Source: Stenotrophomonas maltophilia
GTDB taxonomy: Bacteria > Pseudomonadota > Gammaproteobacteria > Xanthomonadales > Xanthomonadaceae
Assembly: GCF_023518235.1 (NCBI RefSeq)
Contig: NZ_CP090423.1
Location: 4,109,001 to 4,173,000 of the forward strand
DNA: 64,000 bases
Reading direction: 5' to 3'
Shown here: in pieces, positions 8,582 to 17,378 of the stretch
Layout: every line of letters starts with the position of its first letter
Position numbering within the stretch: position 1 is the stretch's first letter
The notes under the pieces: generated by a model
The model's input: only the letters and a program-made list of their open reading frames with translations
What the model was told of the DNA's origin: nothing
Databases searched by the model: none
Made by a program: the position numbers and the translations under genes

Positions 8582-9823
8582 ATGGACGGCAACGGGGGCA
8601 GGGACGGCATCAATGACGATCGGCCGGGACTGGACCATCTGGCAGTGGTGGCATTGACGCTGCTGGTCGGTGGCAGCGTGATCGCGCTGGTCGGGCAGCA
8701 CACGGCCGCGCAGGCCGGCCCGGCGATCGTGCTGAGCCTGCTGCTGGCGTCGCTCGGGGCGGGTATGGTGCTGTGTTGCCTGCAGGATCTGCTGGCGCGG
8801 CGACCTGATGCGCCGGGTCTGCACGGGTTGCTGGTGGCCGGCTGGGGGCCGCGGGTGGCCGGCGTGCTGGGCGCTGTGCTGCTGCTGGAGCTGGTGGTGA
8901 CCGCGGCGGGTGCGGCGCAGTCCTCCGCCAGCCACCTGCACGCGGTGCTGGCCCTGTACGGGTTCCAGGCCGATCACACGGTACCGGTGCAGCTGACCGC
9001 CGCGGTGGGATTGCTGATGCTGGGCGCGACCGTGCTGCTGCCCGCGCGGGTGGTGGCGCTGGTGGCCTGTGCCCTGCTGACGGTGAAGATCGGCACCGGG
9101 CTGCTGCTGCTCACGCTGGCGGCGCGGTATGTGCACTACGCGCACTGGGTTCCGTGGCTGCCGGACGCCACCGCACCGTATCGCTTCGGTCTGGGCGGCG
9201 TGCTGGCCGCTGCGGTGCCGCTGCTGGGCGTGTTTGCCAGCGTCGGGCTGGCGCTGGGCTTTCCCGCGCTGCGGCGGCAACACGGACGCTGGCAACCCAG
9301 CGTACTGGCGCTGGCGTCGTTGATGGCGATGCTGTGGCTGATCCTGCTGGCGGCGCTGCAGGCCGGCCTGATCGAGTTTCCGGCGCTGGCCAGCACGCGG
9401 CCGCTGTCGGTGGCCCTGCAGAGCCATCCGCCGTTGCAGTGGATGTTGCCGCTGCTGCCGTTGGCCGGCGCCGCCGGCCTTGTCGCGTTGCAGATGGTGC
9501 TGTTGACGCTGGCGGTGCAGCTGGCGATGGCACTGCGGCCTGCGCCGCACGCCGCTGCGTGGCGGCCACGGCTGGTGGCGGTGGTGATGTCTGCAACGTT
9601 GCTGGCGCTGTGGGTACCGGCGGGGGCGTTGCCGGCACTGCCGGGCGCAGCCGCGCTGCTGGTGATGGGCATGCTGTGCCTGGCGGTGCTGCGCCCGCGC
9701 CCGGATGCAGCCGGGCAGGGTCCGTTGCGCTGGCCGGCCCGGACAATGCCGCTGTTGGCGCCGATGGCGGCGCTCCTGTGCCTGCTGGCGGCACTGGCAC
9801 GGCTGCGGGCGTGGCCGGGCTGA
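8582..9823 (+). CDS. APC-superfamily amino acid permease-like membrane protein, diverged
   Basis: Very hydrophobic protein (about 413 residues, ten or more membrane segments). The first segment and loop, VGGSVIALVGQHTAAQAGPA followed by IVLSLLLASLGAGMVL, align by eye with the start of cationic amino acid transporters of the APC superfamily (GxxIFxLxGxxAAxxAGPAxxLSF). The next hydrophilic stretch is LQDLLARR where transporters usually have a conserved CYAEL/FASM, and the remainder is Leu/Ala-rich with little motif content. Start at 8582 is preferred because AAGGGA lies 7 bp upstream; an ATG at 8543 is in frame. Function as a transporter is inferred and the substrate is unknown. It stands alone between waaA and the tolC terminator. 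Confidence 0.55.
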   Translation: MDGNGGRDGINDDRPGLDHLAVVALTLLVGGSVIALVGQHTAAQAGPAIVLSLLLASLGAGMVLCCLQDLLARRPDAPGLHGLLVAGWGPRVAGVLGAVLLLELVVTAAGAAQSSASHLHAVLALYGFQADHTVPVQLTAAVGLLMLGATVLLPARVVALVACALLTVKIGTGLLLLTLAARYVHYAHWVPWLPDATAPYRFGLGGVLAAAVPLLGVFASVGLALGFPALRRQHGRWQPSVLALASLMAMLWLILLAALQAGLIEFPALASTRPLSVALQSHPPLQWMLPLLPLAGAAGLVALQMVLLTLAVQLAMALRPAPHAAAWRPRLVAVVMSATLLALWVPAGALPALPGAAALLVMGMLCLAVLRPRPDAAGQGPLRWPARTMPLLAPMAALLCLLAALARLRAWPG

Positions 9824-9867
9824 GCAGAGTCTGCGCCTTGCGCGCAGCCGTCCGCGCCATCGCCCAC

Positions 9868-9891
9868 AAAAAAGCCACCCTTGCGGGTGGC
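9868..9891 (-). terminator. intrinsic terminator of tolC
   Basis: GCCACCC (9874-9880), a 4-base loop, then GGGTGGC (9885-9891). Read leftward, the stem is followed by six T residues (complement of 9868-9873), as expected for a terminator 27 bp past the tolC stop. The rightward side has a weaker TTCTTC tract, so it may also stop the permease transcript. Confidence 0.85.
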
Positions 9892-9917
9892 TTCTTCGTT
9901 GCAGGCGGGGCCTCGAC

Positions 9918-11276
9918 TCAGCGCGTGGTCGTGGCCGGATTGCCGGCATCCTGGGTCAGGAGGCGGTTGATGTCCTGCAGTTCGGCCACGTCCAGTGCGC
10001 CCAGCGACTGGCTCAGCAGCAGGCGGTTCTGCAGGAAGGTGTAACGCGCGTTGGCATAGTCCAGCTGCGCCGAGAACAGGATGCGCTGGTTCTGGATCAC
10101 GTCCAGCACGGTGCGGGTACCGACTTCCAGGCCGACCTGCGACGCGTCGTAGGCGCTCTGCGCCGAGACCACCGCCAGGCGGCGCGCTTCGACTTCGCTG
10201 ATGCCCTGCACCAGGGTCTGGTAGGCATTGCGCGTGTTGCGGTCCAGGGCACGCTTCTGCTGCTCGTAGCCGTCCTGGGCGATGTCGCGCTGGGCCAGCG
10301 CCTGGCGCACGCCGGACTGGGTGGCGCCGCCGGAGAAGATCGGCACGCTCAGGGTCAGGCCGATGCTGTTGGTACGCGCATCCGGCGACAGCGAGCCGGC
10401 ACCGGTGCTGTCACCCCAGGTGGCGGACTTGCCCCAGCTGCCGCCCAGCGACAGGGTCGGGTAGTGGCCACCACGGGCCGCCTGCACACCGGCTTCGGCG
10501 GCGCTGACCTTCAGTTCCTGCGCCTTCAGCGCCGGGTTCTGGGTGCTGGCCTGCTGCACCAGCTCGTCGATGTTGCCGCGGTTGGCCGGCACTTCCGGGC
10601 GGAAGTCGGCCGGCAGGCCGCGCAGGTTGACCACCGGCTGGCCGGTCAGTTCGGTCAGCGCCTGGTAGTTATCGGCCAGGGTGTTCTGCGCAACGATGGT
10701 GTTGGCGCGCGCCTGGTCGTACTGGGCGCGGGCTTCGTGCACGTCGGTGATCGGCGCCAGGCCCACTTCCAGGCGCTTGTCGGCGAAGTCGAACTGCTTC
10801 TTCGCGGCCGCTTCATTGGTCTGTGCGGCGTTCAGCGATTCGATCGCCACCAGCACATTGAAGTAGGCCGCCGAGGTGCGCACGATCAGGCTGTCGTTGG
10901 CCGAATCGAGGGTGAAGTCCGCCGCCTTGCTCAGCTCACGCTGCGAGCGCAGGTTGTTGATCTGGGTCCAGTTGAACAGCGTCTGGCTGCCCTCGATCGT
11001 GTAGTTGCGGCGCTTGCTGGTGACCGTGCCGGAGTTGGCATCGGCATTGGCTTCGCTGCGCGAACGGTTCAGCGTGGCCTGGCCGTTGATCTGCGGCAGC
11101 AGGGCGGCGCGCGCCTGCACGGCGCCTTCCTTGTCGTACAGCCGGGTCGATTCGGCGGCAGACAGCTGCGGATCGCCGTTGCGGGCCATTTCGTAGACCT
11201 GCAGCAGGTCGGCGGCATGGGCGGACAACGGCAGCAGGGCAGTGGCCAGCGCAACAGCGAGGGATCGGCGGATCAT
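9918..11276 (-). CDS. tolC: TolC-family outer membrane efflux channel
   Basis: A 452-residue TolC homologue forming the outer membrane exit duct for tripartite pumps. Signal peptide MIRRSLAVALATALLPLSAH followed by ADLLQVYEMARNGDPQL, the standard start of the TolC helical barrel; the repeated OEP halves contain QSLFNW-like and LPQINGQA blocks, and the end has GTRTVLDVIQNQRILF with DYANARYTFLQNRLLLSQSLG. The start at 11276 is chosen because AAGGA precedes it and the signal peptide begins there. Gene order tolC-pcm-smeRo-smeO-smeP matches the five-gene cluster described for the S. maltophilia SmeOP-TolC pump. It sits 16 bp after pcm on the same strand and is probably co-transcribed with it. Confidence 0.95.
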   Translation of the reverse strand: MIRRSLAVALATALLPLSAHAADLLQVYEMARNGDPQLSAAESTRLYDKEGAVQARAALLPQINGQATLNRSRSEANADANSGTVTSKRRNYTIEGSQTLFNWTQINNLRSQRELSKAADFTLDSANDSLIVRTSAAYFNVLVAIESLNAAQTNEAAAKKQFDFADKRLEVGLAPITDVHEARAQYDQARANTIVAQNTLADNYQALTELTGQPVVNLRGLPADFRPEVPANRGNIDELVQQASTQNPALKAQELKVSAAEAGVQAARGGHYPTLSLGGSWGKSATWGDSTGAGSLSPDARTNSIGLTLSVPIFSGGATQSGVRQALAQRDIAQDGYEQQKRALDRNTRNAYQTLVQGISEVEARRLAVVSAQSAYDASQVGLEVGTRTVLDVIQNQRILFSAQLDYANARYTFLQNRLLLSQSLGALDVAELQDINRLLTQDAGNPATTTR

Positions 11277-11292
11277 TGCGGCTTCCTTGGAC

Positions 11293-11940
11293 TCAGAGGT
11301 GGAACTGGGGTGCCGGGGCGGCACCGCGCAGGTAATCGATATCGGTCTCGAACAGGGACTCGGTGCTGCCGTCGGCCTTGACCAGCAGGGCCTCCATCGC
11401 CGGCGAGCGGCCGTGGATCACGAACAGGCGGCCACCCGGACGCAGCCACGAAGCAAACTGTGACGGCACAACGTCGACCGCACCAGTGACACAGATCACG
11501 TCAAAACGGCGTTCGGTCTGCCACGACAGGGCGTCGGCCACTTCCACGCGGACATTGCTGCCCAGGCCGGAAGCGTCCAGGCGCGCGCGCGCGGCAGCGG
11601 CCAGTTCCGCATCGATCTCCAGGCTCAGCACGTCGCGCGCCAGCGCGCCGATGCAGGCGGCCAGGAAACCGCTGCCGGTGCCGATTTCCAGCACTTCGTC
11701 ACCCGGCTGCAGGTCCAGCGCCTGCAGGGTACGGCCCTCGATGACCGGCTTCATCATCTTCTGGCCGTTGCCGATCGGCAGTTCAACATCGGCGTAGGCC
11801 AGCGCCCGGTGTGCATCGGCGACAAAGGCCTCGCGCGGCAGGCGGGCCAGGACGTCGAGCACCTTGATGTCCAGCACGTCCCAGGGACGGATCTGCTGTT
11901 CCACCATCAGTTCGCGGGCGTGGGCGTAATCAATCGTCAT
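11293..11940 (-). CDS. pcm: protein-L-isoaspartate O-methyltransferase family protein
   Basis: A 215-residue SAM-dependent methyltransferase of the PCMT family. Seen: the SAM-binding glycine motif VLEIGTGSGFLAACIGALA, VLSLEIDAELAAAAR as motif II, and DVICVTGAVDVVPSQF as the post-I region. Classical Pcm repairs isoaspartyl residues. The family PIGxGQxxxxP block is here PIGNGQKMMKPVIEGRTLQ, so the typical Ser/Ile substrate loop is altered, as in many Pcm-like proteins whose repair activity is unproven. ATG at 11940 is preferred over a TTG at 11949. It is the first gene of the pcm-tolC unit reported for S. maltophilia. Confidence 0.85.
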   Translation of the reverse strand: MTIDYAHARELMVEQQIRPWDVLDIKVLDVLARLPREAFVADAHRALAYADVELPIGNGQKMMKPVIEGRTLQALDLQPGDEVLEIGTGSGFLAACIGALARDVLSLEIDAELAAAARARLDASGLGSNVRVEVADALSWQTERRFDVICVTGAVDVVPSQFASWLRPGGRLFVIHGRSPAMEALLVKADGSTESLFETDIDYLRGAAPAPQFHL

Positions 11941-12080
11941 GAGGTTCAAATCCAGCGCAGTGGGCCGGCCATTTTACCGGTGCCGGAGGCCGGCGGCGCG
12001 CCCAGAGCATCAGCTGCCGGGGGGCCGGGGTCGCAGTGCCGGAAGTCATCGCGACCTCCGGTTCATTCAGGTTTGCCGTT

Positions 12081-12758
12081 TCAGCCGGTTCCGGCCCTTC
12101 GCGGCGCATAGGCGCGCAGGAAAAAGTCGATGCTGGCGGTCACGTGGGTGAGAGGGTCGCACTCCACCGGTGACAGTGGCATGCCGCACATCATATGCAT
12201 GTGCACTTCGCCCTTCACCAGGGTCAGGAACTGCTGGCCGGCCAGGTAGTAGTCGGGGATGTCCAGCTCGCCGCGTTCGCCGCGGGCACGCAGGAAGTCG
12301 GCCAGGGCCTCGCAGGTGCGCTCCGGGCCGGCCTGCCAGAACAGCTCGCGCAGGCGCTCGTCGGTCTCCGGCGCCATCATCATGCGCTGGATCGAGATCG
12401 CCGCGTCGGAGGTGATCAGCTCGAAGAAGGCCAGGCCGATGCCGATCAGCTGGTCGCGCAGAGGACCCTCCGCATCGGCCACGAACAGCGCATCGGGCAG
12501 CATTTCAATGCACTTGGACTGCACGGCCTCGGAGAACAGGGTCTCCTTGTCGCCGAAATGGCTGTACACGGTCAGCTTCGAGACGCCGGCCTGGGCGGCG
12601 ATGGCGTCCATGCTCACGCCGGTATAGCCCTGTTCGATGAACAGTGCCTTGGCTGCTTCAAGGATCGCCGCGCGCTTGCCCAGATCCTTGGGGCGCCCGG
12701 GTCCGGCGGCCTTGGCAGCAGGCTTGGCCGACGGCTTGCGGGAAGTGGAAGAACTCAT
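12081..12758 (-). CDS. smeRo: TetR-family repressor of the SmeOP pump
   Basis: A 225-residue TetR regulator. A basic Ala/Lys-rich N-terminus precedes the helix-turn-helix: AAILEAAKALFIEQGYTGVS, then MDAIAAQAGVSKLTVYSHF and GDKETLF. The C-terminal half resembles the TetR_C ligand domain of AcrR/AefR-like regulators. It is divergent from smeO across 117 bp, the usual arrangement for a local repressor, and matches smeRo in the published smeRo-smeO-smeP locus. The Met at 12758 is followed by a 25-residue tail before the HTH; a shorter start is possible. Confidence 0.88.
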   Translation of the reverse strand: MSSSTSRKPSAKPAAKAAGPGRPKDLGKRAAILEAAKALFIEQGYTGVSMDAIAAQAGVSKLTVYSHFGDKETLFSEAVQSKCIEMLPDALFVADAEGPLRDQLIGIGLAFFELITSDAAISIQRMMMAPETDERLRELFWQAGPERTCEALADFLRARGERGELDIPDYYLAGQQFLTLVKGEVHMHMMCGMPLSPVECDPLTHVTASIDFFLRAYAPRRAGTG

Positions 12759-12875
12759 CGCAACAATACTAGACCAAGCGGTTCGATATTTATACTATAC
12801 CGGCCGGTTTATTAAATTGGGCCGGCAGTCGTGGCCCCCCCTTGTTGCAACCCTGCGTTTTCAGGACGTTGACCG
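12759..12875. promoter_or_regulatory. smeRo/smeO divergent promoter with palindromic operator
   Basis: This AT-rich island in GC-rich surroundings contains a perfect 10-bp palindrome ACCGGCCGGT at 12799-12808. Partial symmetry continues outward (TA...TA at 12793-12797 and 12810-12814), which suits a TetR dimer. TATACTATA just to its left (12791-12799) offers -10 elements in both directions. Binding of SmeRo here is inferred from position and symmetry. Confidence 0.5.
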
Positions 12876-14006
12876 ATGAAGATCGTGCGCTGGATGGGCG
12901 GTATGGTGTGGGTGGCTGCGCTGGCAGCCTGTTCGGGACAGGAGCAGGCGCCGCAGGCGGCCGTGCCGGTGCTGGTGGTGCATCCCGGCGAACAGGCCGG
13001 GCAGGCGCCGGCGGCGTTCCCGGGCACGGTGCGTGCCCGCCAGGAAAGCCCGCTGTCGTTCCGCGTCGGCGGCAACCTGGTCAAGCGTCATGTCGATGCC
13101 GGCCAACGGGTGAAGAAGGGTGAGGTGCTGGCTGAGCTGGATGTGGCCGACTTCGCGCTGCAGGCGCGTGCCTCGCAGGCTCAGCTGGCCGCGGCCGAAG
13201 CCGATCTGGTACGCGCCCGCGACGACCTCAAGCGCTACCAGGTGCTGGCCGACCAGCAGCTGGTCAGCCGCTCGCAGCTGGACCAGCAATCGGCCGCCTT
13301 CAAGGCTGCGCAGGGCCAGGCCAACGCCGCCCGCGCCAACCTCGATGTACTGCGCAACCAGGCTGACTACGCGCAGCTGCGCGCGCCGGCTGATGGTGTG
13401 ATCGCCAGCCGCGAGGCCGAAGCCGGGCAGGTGGTGTCCGCCGGCCAGACCATCTTCAACCTGGCCGCCGACGGTGGCCGCGAAGTGCTGATCGACCTGC
13501 CCGAAGCCACCATCCGCGACTACGCGGTCGGCCAGCCGGTCGAGGTGGAACTGTGGAACCGTCCGGGCCAGCGCCTGCCGGGCACGATCCGCGAGATCGC
13601 CGCCGCCGCCGATCCGCAGGCGCGCACCTACGCCACGCGGGTCAGCCTGGCCGCCGATGCGCTGGCCGATGTCGAACTGGGGCAGAGCGCGCGCGTCTAC
13701 AGCAGCGCCGGCCGCCACGGCACGCTGCAGCTGCCGCTGGGCGCGCTGCAGCGCGGTGCCAATGGTGCAGCCAGCGTGTGGGTGGTCGATCCGGCCAACA
13801 GCACCCTGAAGGCCGCCCCCGTCACCACCGGTGCCTATGGCAGCGAGACGGTACCGGTGCTGTCCGGCGTCGGTGCCGCAGACTGGGTGGTTGCCGCCGG
13901 CGGCCATCTGCTGCGCGCCGGCCAGCCAGTGATCGCGGTGGACCGGCAGAACCGCCCGGTGCTGAAGCCGGCCGCACCGCCAGCTGCCGCCAAGGCCAAG
14001 GAGTAA
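12876..14006 (+). CDS. smeO: RND efflux periplasmic adaptor (membrane fusion protein)
   Basis: A 376-residue adaptor linking an inner-membrane RND pump to TolC. The N-terminus carries a lipobox (WVAALAACSG, acylated Cys near residue 19). Then follow the beta-barrel/lipoyl halves (FPGTVRARQESPLSFRVGG, AGQRVKKGEVLAELDVADF), an alpha-hairpin (residues about 90-150) and the second lipoyl half (LRAPADGVIASREAEAGQVV). The C-terminal membrane-proximal domain ends in a Pro/Ala/Lys tail. It lies four bases before smeP, whose ribosome-binding site AAGGAG is formed by the smeO stop region. Confidence 0.92.
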   Translation: MKIVRWMGGMVWVAALAACSGQEQAPQAAVPVLVVHPGEQAGQAPAAFPGTVRARQESPLSFRVGGNLVKRHVDAGQRVKKGEVLAELDVADFALQARASQAQLAAAEADLVRARDDLKRYQVLADQQLVSRSQLDQQSAAFKAAQGQANAARANLDVLRNQADYAQLRAPADGVIASREAEAGQVVSAGQTIFNLAADGGREVLIDLPEATIRDYAVGQPVEVELWNRPGQRLPGTIREIAAAADPQARTYATRVSLAADALADVELGQSARVYSSAGRHGTLQLPLGALQRGANGAASVWVVDPANSTLKAAPVTTGAYGSETVPVLSGVGAADWVVAAGGHLLRAGQPVIAVDRQNRPVLKPAAPPAAAKAKE

Positions 14007-14010
14007 GCCG

Positions 14011-17000
14011 GTGCGCCGCTTCAATCTTTCCGAGTGGGCGCTGGCCAATCGACCACTGGTGCTGTTTGCGATGCTTGCCTTCGCCCTGATCGGTGCGTGG
14101 TCGTACAAGCATCTGGGCCAATCCGAAGATCCGCCGTTCACCTTCAAGGCGATGGTGGTGCGCACGTTGTGGCCGGGCGCCACCGCCGAGCAGGTCTCGC
14201 GGCAGGTGACCGAGCCGATCGAGAAGGCGCTGATGAACACCGGCGAGTACGAGTTCATCCGCTCGTACTCGCGCCCGGGCGAATCGCAGGTGATCTTCAT
14301 GGCCCGCGACAGCCTGCGTTCCAAGCAGATTCCGGACCTGTGGTACCAGGTGCGCAAGCGCGTGGGGGACATCCGTGCGACGCTGCCGCGCGAGATCGTC
14401 GGCCCGTTCTTCAACGATGAATTCGGCGATACCTACGGCAATATCTATGCGTTGACCGGCAAGGGCTTCGACTATGCGGTGATGCGCGACTACGCCGACC
14501 GCATCCAGCTGGAACTGCAGCGCGTGCCCGACGTCGGCAAGATCGACCTGGTTGGGCTGCAGGACGAGAAGGTGTGGATCGAGTTGTCCAACACCCGCCT
14601 GGCCACGCTGGGCGTGTCGATGCAGCAGGTGCAGCAGGCGCTGGCCGACCAGAATGCGGTGAGTGGTACCAGCTTCTTCGAGACCGCCACCGACCGCGTG
14701 CAGCTGCGCGTGACCGGCCAGTTCAACGATATCGAAGCGATACGCCAGTTCCCGATCCGCGCCGGTGAGCGCACCGTGCACCTGGGCGACATCGCCGAGG
14801 TCAAGCGCGGCTTCGCCGATCCGGCGTCGCCGAAGATGCGATTCATGGGCGAAGAGGCGATCGGCCTGGCCGTTGCCATGAAGGACGGCGGTGACATCCT
14901 CAAGCTCGGCGCCAACCTGGATGCCGAGTTCGAGCGCCTGCAGAAGACGCTGCCGGCGGGCATGCAGCTGCGCAAGGTGTCCGACCAGCCGCAGTCGGTG
15001 GAGGAGTCGGTTGGCGAGTTCGTGCAGGTGCTGACCGAAGCGGTGGTGATCGTGTTGCTGGTCAGCTTCTTCTCGCTGGGCCTGCGCACCGGCCTGGTGG
15101 TGGGCGTGACCATTCCGCTGGTGCTGGCGATGACCTTCTTCGTCATGCACTACTTCGACATCGGCCTGCACAAGATCTCGCTGGGCGCGCTGGTGCTGGC
15201 GCTGGGCCTGCTGGTGGACGATGCGATCATCGCGGTGGAGATGATGGCCACCAAGATGGAGCAGGGCTATGACCGCCTGCGCGCGGCCAGCTTCGCCTGG
15301 GAATCGACCGCGTTCCCGATGCTGACCGGCACGTTGATCACCGCAGCCGGCTTCCTGCCGATCGCCACGGCCGCATCGAGCACCGGTGAATACACCCGCT
15401 CGCTGTTCCAGGTGGTGACCATCGCGCTGGTGGTGTCGTGGATCGCGGCGGTGCTGTTCATCCCGTACCTGGGCGACAAGATGCTGCCGGACCTGTTCAA
15501 TCCGCAGCCGCCGAAGCCGGGCAGCCTGTCCGCGCGCTGGCACGCCAAGCGCCAGCAGTGGGCCGACCGCTACCCGGCGCTGGCCAACCTGATCGCGCCG
15601 CCGCAGCACGGGCACGACCATGATCCCTACCAGCGCCCGTTCTACCGCAGCTTCCGCCGCTTCCTCGACGCCTGCCTGCGCCGACGCTGGTGGGTGATCG
15701 CCGCGACCATCGCGTTGTTCATCGGTTCGCTGATGCTGTTCCGCTTCGTGCCGCAGCAGTTCTTCCCGGACTCGACGCGGCCGGAGCTGATGGTGGACAT
15801 CGAGCTGGCCGAGGGCGCGTCGCTGCGTTCGACCCAGGCCCAGGCCGAGAAGCTGGAGAAGCTGCTGTCCAGCCGTGAGGGCATCGCCAACTACGTGTCC
15901 TACGTGGGTACCGGTTCGCCGCGCTTCTACCTGCCGTTGGACCAACAGCTGCCGGCGACCAACTTCGCCCAGTTCGTGGTGCTGGCCAAGGACATCAAGT
16001 CACGCGAAAGCACCCGCGACTGGCTGCTGCACGAGGTGATCCCGAAGTTCCCGGACGTGCAGATGCGCGTGACCCGCCTGGAGAACGGCCCACCGGTCGG
16101 CTATCCGGTACAGATGCGTATCTCCGGCGAGCACATCGAGAAGGTGCAGGCGATCGCACGCGAGGTCGAGGCCAAGGTGCGCGGGAATCCGCACGTGATG
16201 AACGTCAACCTGGACTGGAGCGAGCCGAGCAAGGTAGTGCGGCTGGTGATCGACCAGGAGCGCGCCCGCGCGCTGGGCGTGAGCAGTGCCCAGGTCAGCC
16301 AGTTCCTGTCCAGTTCGCTGGCCGGGCAGTCGGTGAGCGTGTACCGCGAAGGCAACCGCCAGATCGAGATGCTGCTGCGTGGCCCGGCCGACGAGCGCAA
16401 CCAGCTGGAGCTGCTGTCAAGCCTGTCGATGCCGACGGCCAACGGCGGCAGCATCACGCTGTCGCAGGTGGCGACGATGGAGTACGGCTTCGAGGACGGC
16501 ATCATCTGGCACCGCAACCGCCTGCCGACGGTGACCGTGCGCGCCGATATCAGCGATGGCATGCAGCCGCTGGACGTGGTGCACCAGATCCTGCCGACGC
16601 TGGATGGCATCCGTGCCGAGCTGCCCAGTGGCTACCTGCTGGAAACCGGCGGCACGGTGGAGGATTCGGCACGTGGCCAGAACTCGATCAAGGCCGGCAT
16701 GCCGCTGTTCCTGGTGGTGGTGGCCACGCTGCTGATGCTGCAGCTGCGCAGCTTCTCGCGTGCGGCGATGGTGCTGGTCACCGCACCGCTGGGCATCATC
16801 GGCGCGACCTTGTTCCTGCTGCTGTTCCGTGCACCGTTCGGATTCGTGGCGCTGCTGGGCACGATCGCACTGGCCGGCATGATCATGCGCAACTCGGTGA
16901 TCCTGATCGACCAGATCCAGCAGGACATCGACGCCGGGCATGACCGCTGGCATTCGATCATCGATGCCACCGTGCGCCGCTTCCGCCCGATCGTGCTGAC

Positions 17001-17172
17001 CGCGCTCGCTGCGGTGCTGGCGATGATTCCGCTGTCGCGCAGTGCCTTCTACGGTTCGATGGCGATCTCGATCATGGGCGGCCTGATCGTGGGCACGGTG
17101 CTGACCCTGGTGTTCCTGCCGGCGCTGTATGCAGCGTGGTTCCGGGTCAAGCCGGACGAATCCGGGGCCTAA
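14011..17172 (+). CDS. smeP: RND multidrug efflux pump permease
   Basis: A 1053-residue proton-driven RND transporter. It has the twofold pattern of TM1, a large periplasmic loop, TM2-6, then repeat. The TM4 proton-relay Asp pair is seen in LALGLLVDDAIIAVEMM, and the gate and porter repeats are present. The cytoplasmic linker between the halves (QQWADRYPALANLIAPPQHGHDHD) is His-rich. The start is a GTG at 14011, with AAGGAG ending 9 bases upstream and TM1 (LVLFAMLAFALIGAWSYKHL) beginning at about residue 16. In S. maltophilia SmeOP-TolC exports several antimicrobials; the same role is inferred here from gene order and family, not from individual substrate residues. Confidence 0.93.
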   Translation: MRRFNLSEWALANRPLVLFAMLAFALIGAWSYKHLGQSEDPPFTFKAMVVRTLWPGATAEQVSRQVTEPIEKALMNTGEYEFIRSYSRPGESQVIFMARDSLRSKQIPDLWYQVRKRVGDIRATLPREIVGPFFNDEFGDTYGNIYALTGKGFDYAVMRDYADRIQLELQRVPDVGKIDLVGLQDEKVWIELSNTRLATLGVSMQQVQQALADQNAVSGTSFFETATDRVQLRVTGQFNDIEAIRQFPIRAGERTVHLGDIAEVKRGFADPASPKMRFMGEEAIGLAVAMKDGGDILKLGANLDAEFERLQKTLPAGMQLRKVSDQPQSVEESVGEFVQVLTEAVVIVLLVSFFSLGLRTGLVVGVTIPLVLAMTFFVMHYFDIGLHKISLGALVLALGLLVDDAIIAVEMMATKMEQGYDRLRAASFAWESTAFPMLTGTLITAAGFLPIATAASSTGEYTRSLFQVVTIALVVSWIAAVLFIPYLGDKMLPDLFNPQPPKPGSLSARWHAKRQQWADRYPALANLIAPPQHGHDHDPYQRPFYRSFRRFLDACLRRRWWVIAATIALFIGSLMLFRFVPQQFFPDSTRPELMVDIELAEGASLRSTQAQAEKLEKLLSSREGIANYVSYVGTGSPRFYLPLDQQLPATNFAQFVVLAKDIKSRESTRDWLLHEVIPKFPDVQMRVTRLENGPPVGYPVQMRISGEHIEKVQAIAREVEAKVRGNPHVMNVNLDWSEPSKVVRLVIDQERARALGVSSAQVSQFLSSSLAGQSVSVYREGNRQIEMLLRGPADERNQLELLSSLSMPTANGGSITLSQVATMEYGFEDGIIWHRNRLPTVTVRADISDGMQPLDVVHQILPTLDGIRAELPSGYLLETGGTVEDSARGQNSIKAGMPLFLVVVATLLMLQLRSFSRAAMVLVTAPLGIIGATLFLLLFRAPFGFVALLGTIALAGMIMRNSVILIDQIQQDIDAGHDRWHSIIDATVRRFRPIVLTALAAVLAMIPLSRSAFYGSMAISIMGGLIVGTVLTLVFLPALYAAWFRVKPDESGA

Positions 17173-17205
17173 CACCCCGGGTTCTACGGCCACCGCTCCT
17201 GGGAT

Positions 17206-17378
17206 GTGCCAACCTTGGTTGGCACTGCGCTTTGCATCCACGCATGGCGCGCAGTGATCTGCTCGCGGGATCTGCTTTTTGTAGAGCCGAGCCATGCTCG
17301 GCTGTTCCTTGCGCGATGATGGGATGAGTCGAGCAGGGCTCGACTCTAGAGAAGCATCCACGCATGGCGTGGATCTAC
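17206..17378. repeat. cluster of SMAG/REP palindromes
   Basis: Four short palindromes lie between smeP and the LysR gene: GTGCCAACC-TT-GGTTGGCAC (17206-17225); a GTAG-headed AGCCGAGC-CAT-GCTCGGCT (17281-17303); GAGTCGAGC-AGG-GCTCGACTC with a degenerate CTAG tail, reversed (17326-17349); and ATCCACGC-ATG-GCGTGGAT plus CTAC, reversed (17356-17378). The GTAG head, 8-bp stem and 3-base loop define the SMAG family of S. maltophilia. Stems differ in sequence while architecture is kept, which marks separate subfamilies. Confidence 0.85.

Noticed and set aside
14011..17172. Heavy-metal (CzcA-type) exporter for the RND protein because of the His-rich linker.
   Set aside because: The HGHDHD stretch is in the cytoplasmic linker, the metal-relay residues of CzcA are not evident, and the tolC-pcm-smeRo-smeO-smeP order identifies a drug pump.
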